A stretch of 64,000 nt of DNA from Hydrangea macrophylla (taxonomy: Eukaryota; Streptophyta; Magnoliopsida; Cornales; Hydrangeaceae), in NCBI GenBank assembly GCA_033977485.1, contig CM066993.1, positions 68,984,864-69,048,863 on the forward strand, written 5' to 3'. The notes under the pieces were generated by a model that was given only the letters and a program-made list of their open reading frames with translations, searched no databases and was not told where the DNA came from. Made by a program: the position numbers and the translations under genes. Below, piece by piece: positions 57,078-64,000 of this stretch. Each line of letters opens with the position of its first letter. Within the stretch, counting starts at the first letter, position 1.

Positions 57078-57401
57078 TGTAATCTTTCATGATTCCCAAG
57101 AGGATCTGAACTTTCATGACTTTCACATAATAAAATTATACCTTGCTCCATTAATTGATTGGCTTTAAATACAAGAAGAAGAAGTTGGTTTCTCTCTCTA
57201 TACTTTTACTTTAGATACACAAATGATGGGGTTGTGTATATTTGTAATAGAGAGAGGACCAACTCCCAACAACTTCCTCATCCCACTTACCCATCAAAGT
57301 AAGGATAGTTGGAAGCAACTTCTCCAACCCACTAAGATGGTAACCCACTAACACATACACACATCACATATTTTGTGGGACACAAAAGACCGGGTCTTAC
57401 A
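57078..57401 (-). repeat. 5' LTR of element A
   Basis: 324 bp; matches 23466-23787 with about 5% differences by eye. The next five bases are the GTAAG target duplication. No primer site follows it in the proper orientation. Confidence 0.9.
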
Positions 57402-57406
57402 GTAAG

Positions 57407-58095
57407 GGCTTGTTTGATGACTTTACTTTGATTGTAATGCTAATTTTCCACCATTGTAAAAAAAGAAGTCTTCTGGTTACTTTTGGCAATTGCGTTTGAT
57501 GAGTCGATGACTGTGATTGCAATGTAGATCTTCCACAATTGCAAAAAGCAGCTTATGGGTTGTTATTGACAGTTTGCGAAAAATCCGCAGTATTTGCAAG
57601 TCAATTTCTTTAATCACATAGTATTAAAATATAGGGTAAATATCAACTATCTCCTTTGAGGTTTGGCCTTAATACACATGTAGATATCTGAATTTTATTT
57701 GTCTTACTATTATCCAATTAATCAAGATAGTCAAATTATTCTCGGTTAGTCAAAGTCAAAATCCACACCAAAGAGGGGTCCCACCTTGATACATGTCAAA
57801 ATGAAAAAAAGGAGAATTTTTTTTTTATAAATATAAATTAATTTGAAGTCATTTCATTGAGATACAAATTATCTCTTAAAAGGAAAATCATATTGACCAC
57901 ATTAAATGGGTCAAAGATATCCAGATCTTTGAATATTTGCAAATAAGTCCTTGTGGCCTATAAATAGAGGCTCAATGGAAGAGAAAAGGGAGAGGAGAAA
58001 ATTACAAGACAACACCCTGTCCAAGTTTTCTCCCAAGCTCAAACTCTCTCAAAGTTCAAACTCACCAAAATCAAGTTCTAATACTCAATTGAATC
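57407..58095. other. DNA between the nest and element G
   Basis: No gene is recognised. A TATA-like CCTATAAATAGAGGCTC at 57958-57974 followed by a purine-rich, leader-like stretch suggests a truncated LTR or promoter fragment cut by element G. The left part (GGCTTGTTTGATGAC) may be a decayed MITE into which element A inserted. Confidence 0.4.
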
Positions 58096-59723
58096 TGACA
58101 CGACTAAATAGTTGTGCGCTCATGTGCAACACCCAAGTGTAGGTGATCGTGCAAGTAATACTGGATAAGTCCAGGTCGATCCCACAGGGAAGGAATAGGA
58201 AGAATATATACTAAGTTACAACCAAAAGAAAAATAAAATAAGAATGAATGATTGGAAGTGTACTAACAAATCCTAATTAATTAAATTAAACTAATTAATA
58301 AACTAAAACTTATAGAAACATAACTAATGAAATAAATAATTAAAGGTGTTGGAAATACGAGAATCAACATTGATCCTAACCATCTACCATGCATATTCAT
58401 TAACGCTCTATGGAGTACATTCCTTTTCAGTATTCCGTATTTTTCTAAAGATAAAGAATCAATAGCCCTTTCATGACCGGGACTACATCATCATAGTTGA
58501 TTTAAAATACTTGGAAGACGGTTTAAAACAATGGTAATTACTTGCACTCTAAATGGTGTTAGCATTCAAAGTGGTTTTCAAAAGTCATTGAAGAAAATGC
58601 CTTAAGGCTTTAAGTTCTAAAAACTGTTGTGACAAACTGAGCTTATTGGGACAATTTGATGACAGATTTCTAAAACAAAAAGTCATGGATTACTTAAAAG
58701 AATCATCTCAGGATTTAACATGTTCAATCGATCGAAGCGCTCTCGATCGATCGGACTGCATCATCCTTCAATCGATCGAAATTCCTTCGATCGCTTGACT
58801 GTGGCTCTGGTTCGATTGATCGAAATACCTTCGATCGATCAAGCCCAGGTTTCTAAAGATTGCATGGCAGAGGTTGGGAATCAATATTTCATCACATATT
58901 CCCAACGTCTAAACTACGGAAACATGATAAAACTAATGCAGAAATAGTAAAACATAGTAATCATAACAACTAGATTAACAAACAATCAAACAAGATAAAG
59001 GAAATGAAAAACCTGGAAATAATCTGAAATCAACTTGTAAATAACTTGAAATAAAGTTAAATATTCAATCTACAATGGAAAAGGAGGAAGAAAACATCAA
59101 ACTAAACTAATCTACTCCTAAACTAACCCTAAAACTACCCTAAACTGCTATTCTGTGCGTTCTGGAGCTTCCTCCCTTCGTCTGGCGTCAAAACGGCTTA
59201 TATATAGGGTTCCCACAGAGTTTACGCAACTTTTGGGTGAATATAAAGTTCGATCGATCTAGCTAAGGTCGATCGATCGAGATCGAAGGTTCGATCGATT
59301 GAACTCTCCTCAATCGCTTGAACTTCTCTGATTTTGACAGCTCTGCGCACCGATGGGAGAATGGCCATAACTTTTCACTCGGACCTCAGATTGACCTTCC
59401 GTTTGCGGCCACGCGACCGTAACGCAAAGATCTACATTTCATATCTCTGGAAAAATCTTTCAAATCTGAAGTCTTCATTGTCAAAATTGGCGTTTTCTCA
59501 TATGTTTCTGTTGTTCTATCCACCAGAATCACTTTTCTTTAGCTTCACTTCATTGATTTACATCCTAATACCTATAAAACAATGCAAAACATATATTTTA
59601 GCATTAACATAATAAAAAGAACATTGTTATTAGAATGCACCTAAATATAGGGACTTTGGGGATAAAAGTATGCATAAAAGACCATATAATACGCTATGAA
59701 CATGCACTTTTCACCTCGAATCA
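58096..59723 (-). repeat. 3' LTR of element G
   Basis: 1,628 bp, minus strand TGATTCGAGG...CGTGTCA. A TATA-like CTATATATAAGCC (minus) is near 59195-59207. Palindrome clusters lie on both sides of the middle (58720-58845, 59248-59320). Confidence 0.8.
58720..59320. repeat. GATCGATCGA palindrome clusters in LTR of G
   Basis: Seven or so TTCAATCGATCGAA / TTCGATCGATCGAG type units in two groups, in an element unrelated to D and F. As there, several units come in close pairs. Confidence 0.8.
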
Positions 59724-61746
59724 CACCCCTCAACTAGCTCGTTGCTAGTCCCTAGCAATGAAGCAAACTACAACAGTGTTTATTTAACTCTAAAAATTAA
59801 AAATAAAAGAAAGTAAAAATCCTAAATCACTTTCGCAGGAATCGCGATTGAATTTAGCGTATGCAACAAGCCTTTAAACCCCTAGGTTCCCCCTAGTGGA
59901 CGAGTGTTGTCACGTGAGGGTTTGCAGTGAATCTACCCACAAAATTCATGTTTATGGTAATGGTTCTCATTTAAATGTTTTCAAAAAAAAATTTCCTTTC
60001 ATTTAGCAATGTGGTTTAGCTCAACAATCTCATGAAACTCTCTAATATGCAATAGCCATGCAACACACATATTACAGTTAATTTACTATCAAAGTCATTA
60101 GAATGTTCCATACCTATCAATCTTCAAGTGTGTGTGTGAATGGACAACCCAAATACAAAACTTTAATTTCAAAGCTCGCATAACCTAAGATTCTATCAAG
60201 ACATTCATTTTGACTCAACTCTCACCGGGATTACACTCTCAAGATGAAATCACTCCGAATTGGGTGTAATAATTATCACTCATGATATGGAAGCTATAAA
60301 GAGTAAATATGAATGGAATCTAATGCTTCTCATATCTAAATAGAAAAACGGACATTTTAGTGCACAAAGTCTCATGAATGGATACTTTTCACTAGAAGAG
60401 CGAGATATCGTGGAGAACCCTCTCATTACCTTAACTTCAAATCCAATTACTTAAAATCATTAGGACTTTGAAAAAGAGGTGTTCGATGAAAGAAGAAAGA
60501 GCTCGTGATATTCAATTATGTCAAAGGATGTGATTGGAATGTCAATTACAACTTTTCAAACTTTCCCACATCTCCAATCTCTCTCTTCCTTTCTTTTAAT
60601 ATATATATATTTTTTCACTCGTCTTTCTATTCTTATTATTTTTTTCTTTTTCTTTGGTAACAACCATTGGCATATTTTTTTCTTTTTTCTTTTTTTTTCT
60701 TTTTTTATGCCTTTCTGTTCATTTTTTTTTTCTTTTTCTCTTTCTTTTTTTTTTCTTTGCGAACTTTCCCTTATTCACACAATCAAACTTCTTGTCAAGA
60801 TAACACATCCCAATCACTCTTAGATAAAGAAAAGAAACTCAAATATAGAGTTAGGTATGAACTTTAGGATTGTGAAGACAAGGCGATTATGGTAAGGCTC
60901 AAATGGTGAAATAAAGGAATATCATTGAGGTAGGCCAAGGCTATATTTTGCATATAAGGTCAAAAGATGGCCTAAATCATCTTCTAAGTTCATAGGATTA
61001 TTCATTTCAGTAAATCAAGAGCTCTAAAGTTGGTAAATCCTGAACGTTCTCTTCTAGTGATCAGTCAAAATGAAGAAAAAAAATGAGACTTTCAACGAGT
61101 GAATACACTTTTCAGAAAGTAAGAGTAATTTTATTAAACCCTAAAAAACAAAGAATGGCACAAAAGCTCACTTGGGTTATTAGTCTCCATTACAGTCTCT
61201 CAAGACACCTAAATTATGCTTACTAATCCATTTTAGCTAAGTACAAGGTTGTCACAACGTGCTCAAAGTTGTTTGAAGATTAAAAAGTATAAAATATACT
61301 ATAACTAAGATAGTAAATAAACAATCATTGTGTATCACATACTAGTAACATACAGAAAATAACACCAATGCATCATAACCAACTACATTAACTATGAGAG
61401 AAATACGAGAACCATTTTATTATCCTTAAAAAAAATAAAAATTTTTTAAAATTTTTGACAGTTTTTAATTTACTGAGTCATGTTGCTAAGCAGATACGTT
61501 GACATTAAAACACCAAAAAAAGAAATGAGGCATGCAATGGCTCACTCCCCCCAACTAAAACTAAACATTGTCCCCAATGTTCTAAACTAAACACATGGAC
61601 ATGTAAAGTAAAGCGAGAGAAGGAAGGATGTTACCTCGAGGCGTTAATATCCAAATACATTTTTTTTTTCAAGTTACCTGCAAAATCATTAGTAGCAATA
61701 AGGAAAAATAGAGAATATGCTACAACTACTCAGTAACTAAATTCGG
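59724..61746 (-). other. Non-coding 3' region of element G
   Basis: No coding signal. A long T/C-rich tract is at 60590-60760. The minus-strand ATTGGGGACAATGTTTAG (near 61560-61580) with a nearby GGGGGGAG run is a phrase often seen in the 3' region of Athila-like elements. Short open frames in the pyrimidine tract are not genes. Confidence 0.5.
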
Positions 61747-63420
61747 TTAATCATGATATTTATCATAAAGTAACAACCGAAATTTTTGAAGATCTTCCCA
61801 ATAAAATAATTTAATAGTGAGAAGAACGTTGGGATCCTCATAAAATTGCAACTCCCCCCAACTAATGTCAGGCTCAAGGTCAGAGGAGATGATGCAAAAC
61901 CAATGGCTTCCAAAGTTATTGGGGACAGTTATAAGAGGAATACCACACTTTTTAGGAATTATACTCAAGGAAAGATCTTTAGTGTTGGTATTTTCTATAA
62001 CAGCCTCTATTTTTTTATTATAAAAAATAGGTGGAGGCCATGGTTCGATAAAAGGGCCAGTGTCTAAGTAATGTTCTAATTTAGCTTCATTACCCTCCTC
62101 TTGTATTAGAACATAATCTATGGATATATGATCATAGGAATTTAGTTTCTGTTCTATGTAAAGAGTTTTGGACTGGACTTGGATAAAGCTATCTATTTGG
62201 GCCTCTATGTCATTATCACTGAAGAAGGTCAAGCAGTCTAGCAGATTACTAGCTTTTTGTTGAAGTTTAAGATCATCTAAAGTGGGCCTAATATTTTCCA
62301 AGTCCTCTCTCACAAAATTTTGAAATTTAAAATTTTGTGAAGTGCATGTACTAGAATCCTTACTATCCTCTTCCATAACACATTCTTTTTGTTCACTATT
62401 AGGGTACACATTAGTTTCAAGCTCGGGATGAGAGCTTTGACTGATAGCAAGGATAGGTGATGGGCAACTTGGTGACACCACCTCTTCGGCCGAAAGAAGT
62501 GAGGGTTCATAAATATCACATGAATCTAAACCAGGTTTAGATTTTTCAAGTATGTCCTCCCTAGGGTCACTATTAAAGTTAGGGAGAGAGTCAACAGGGG
62601 ACTCCTCCTTTCCTAATTGCGTGTAATCACCTAAACTCTCATCATCTTTTATAATCTCATTCTCATCCTTGTAACTCTCCTCACTATATATGTCATCTAT
62701 AGAGGTACCCTGGATAAAGAGATTGTACAACTTTATCAAGGCAGTGAAGGAGTTGATGTCTGGGGGTGCATATTGAGGAGAAGATGGTTCTACAACTTCA
62801 TGCTCAATGGTTTGGTTTTGGAGGTCACTGTCATTGTCTTCCAATTCCATTCCATTGTTAGTGTCTTCAAATTCAGGTTGTAGTGTTGAAGGATTGGTGT
62901 AGTTTTCTAAAGGTTGGCTAGCATATGCTTGGTTATATCTAGTTTCTAATTTATCAATTGCAGTATCTAGCCTTTTTCATTTCACTAAGCAGCAATTTTA
63001 ACATACCATTATCCTCAACTTGGTTATTCTCCTCATTATTACTATATGAAGTTTCGCCCATTGTTGTTGGTAGTAATTCCCATCACATTGTGTTTGTGGA
63101 CAAGACTCGCCAAAGGGAAAGTCTTGGTGCGTTTGGTAATCGTGGGAGCTACTACTATATCCTACATTATCATTTTGGTTATATCCCCATTGCGATTGAT
63201 AGAACTCTCCATGTGGAGGTTCTTGATATGTTTGATAATTTGGGGGACTACCACTATCATTTTCCCATTGTGGTGGTTGGTAGCACTCGGGTTGATAATG
63301 CGCGTAATAAGTGGGTGCTTGCCAACTTGGGGGATAACTATTTTGATTTTCAAGTGTGTACCTATTCATGTTATTTGTGTTTGTGTTGTATAACCATATG
63401 GATAAGACATGTTCACTCAA
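61747..63420 (-). pseudogene. Long ORF of unknown function in element G
   Basis: Two same-frame open stretches: 63420-62998 (140 residues) and 62850-61747 (367 residues). The first is rich in Y, Q, P and N (HYQPECYQPPQW, YQSQWGYNQNDN); the second is acidic and serine-rich, with a more ordered C-terminus (TVPNNFGSHWFCIISSDL, WGELQFYEDPN). Between them a shifted frame reads coherently (EENNQVEDNGMLKLLLSEMK), so two compensating frameshifts, near 63070 and 62965, probably split one protein of about 557 residues. No zinc knuckle, capsid, protease or polymerase motif is visible. It may descend from a gag N-terminal or accessory region. I do not recognise the family. Confidence 0.6.
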
Positions 63421-63567
63421 AATTTTTGAACAATAGAAATTTTATTTATTTTTATGTTTATCTTGTGAGAGAAAAAGTCCAACAATTTTTATTTGTATTT
63501 TTTTTTTTAAGAAAAAGAAAAAAAAATGGAAATAACTTAGTAAAATCCTAACCTAGTTGCCTTCCAT

Positions 63568-63580
63568 GGCAACGGCGCCA
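63568..63580 (-). other. Primer-binding site of element G
   Basis: TGGCGCCGTTGCC on the minus strand, a few bases inside the 5' LTR. It matches the start of the Athila-type Asp-tRNA site; the following bases (ATGG) deviate from the usual GGGG. Confidence 0.8.
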
Positions 63581-63586
63581 AAAACT

Positions 63587-64000
63587 TGACACGACTAAAT
63601 AGTTGTGCGCTCTTGTGCAACACCCAAGTGTAGGTGATCGTGCAAGTAATACTGGATAAGTCCAGGTCGATCCCACAGGGAAGGAATAGGAAGAATATAT
63701 ACTAAGTTACAACCAAAAGAAAAATAAAATAAGAATGAATGATTGGAAGTGTACTAACAAATCCTAATTAATTAAATTAAACTAATTAATAAACTAAAAC
63801 TTATAGAAACATAACTAATGAAATAAATAATTAAAGGTGTTGGAAATACAAGAATCCACATTGATCCTAACCATCTACCATGCATATTCATTAACGCTCT
63901 ATGGAGTACATCCCTTTTCAGTATTCCGTATTTTTCTAAAGATAAAGAATCAATAGCCCTTTCATGACCGGGACTACATCATCATAGTTGATTTAAAATA
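63587..64000 (-). repeat. 5' LTR of element G, truncated by window end
   Basis: The first 414 bp match 58096-58509 almost base for base (for example GCGCTCTTGTG against GCGCTCATGTG), implying a recent insertion. The remainder lies outside. Confidence 0.85.

Larger units (their letters stand above)
23466..57401 (-). mobile_element. Element A: Ty1/Copia element hosting the 34-kb nest
   Basis: Two LTRs of 322 and 324 bp in the same orientation lie at the ends, flanked by GTAAG on both sides (23461-23465 and 57402-57406). Copia coding pieces read on the minus strand in the correct order: gag-protease-integrase (55547-53580), the linker to reverse transcriptase (40468-40198), then reverse transcriptase and RNase H (25989-24177). 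The gaps are exactly elements C (40469-53579) and B (25990-40197), each with its own target duplication. Removing them leaves about 6.6 kb, a normal Copia length. LTRs differ at about 5% by eye. The leader next to the 5' LTR is scrambled and partly inverted. Confidence 0.9.
58096..64000 (-). mobile_element. Element G: Athila-type non-autonomous Gypsy, runs off window
   Basis: Direct copies of TGACACGACTAAATAGTTG start at 58096 and 63587, giving two same-orientation LTRs; the right one is cut by the window end. On the minus strand the primer site TGGCGCCGTTGCC (63580-63568) is of the Athila type (Asp tRNA). A polypurine tract TTGAGGGGTG (minus, near 59724-59734) adjoins the left LTR, so 58096-59723 is the 3' LTR. 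The internal 3.9 kb has one long ORF region and no protease, reverse transcriptase or integrase. The right target duplication is outside, so it cannot be confirmed. Confidence 0.82.

Noticed and set aside
60518..60867. Phe-rich open frames
   Set aside because: Translation of a T/C-rich tract in the non-coding region of element G.

Overview
The window is nuclear DNA of a flowering plant, most likely a eudicot. It is AT-rich, has GT-AG introns, and most of it is LTR retrotransposons and MITEs. I see no rRNA, tRNA, organellar or bacterial genes. The species cannot be read from the sequence.

Layout. 1-3339: AT-rich upstream DNA with fold-back elements and a SINE-like stretch. 3340-16215 (+): one apparently intact host gene, a choline/ethanolamine kinase in seven exons (about 341 residues). 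Its fifth intron is 8.2 kb and holds a decayed Ty1/Copia element, an antisense LTR fragment of another family and tandem repeats. 16216-22460: 3' flank, an LTR-like piece, several MITEs and a non-coding LTR element (18537-21635, target duplication CTTAG). 22607-22925: a weak candidate first exon of an unknown gene, interrupted by a MULE-type MITE.

23461-57406 is a single 34-kb nest, resolved by exact 5-bp target-site duplications. A minus-strand Copia element (A, 23466-57401, GTAAG) was hit twice. The first hit is a gag-only Gypsy element (B, 25990-40197, GGAAT), itself split in its gag by a minus-strand chromovirus-type Gypsy (D, 27605-38149, ATGAT). The second is a plus-strand Tat/Ogre-type Gypsy (C, 40469-53579, CCTAC). 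By-eye LTR divergence agrees with the order: D about 1%, A, B and C about 4-5%. From 58096 past the window end lies a minus-strand Athila-type non-autonomous element (G).

Points of most interest: (1) element C carries on its antisense strand a spliced three-exon gene for a plant-mobile-domain (PMD) protein; (2) D has an extra 322-residue, strongly acidic ORF upstream of gag; (3) palindromic TTCGATCGATCGAA-type clusters recur in the LTRs or leaders of three unrelated families, with a related motif in a fourth LTR-like piece; (4) G encodes a long protein of unknown function. All retroelement polyproteins here carry stops or frameshifts; the kinase is the only gene I judge likely functional.
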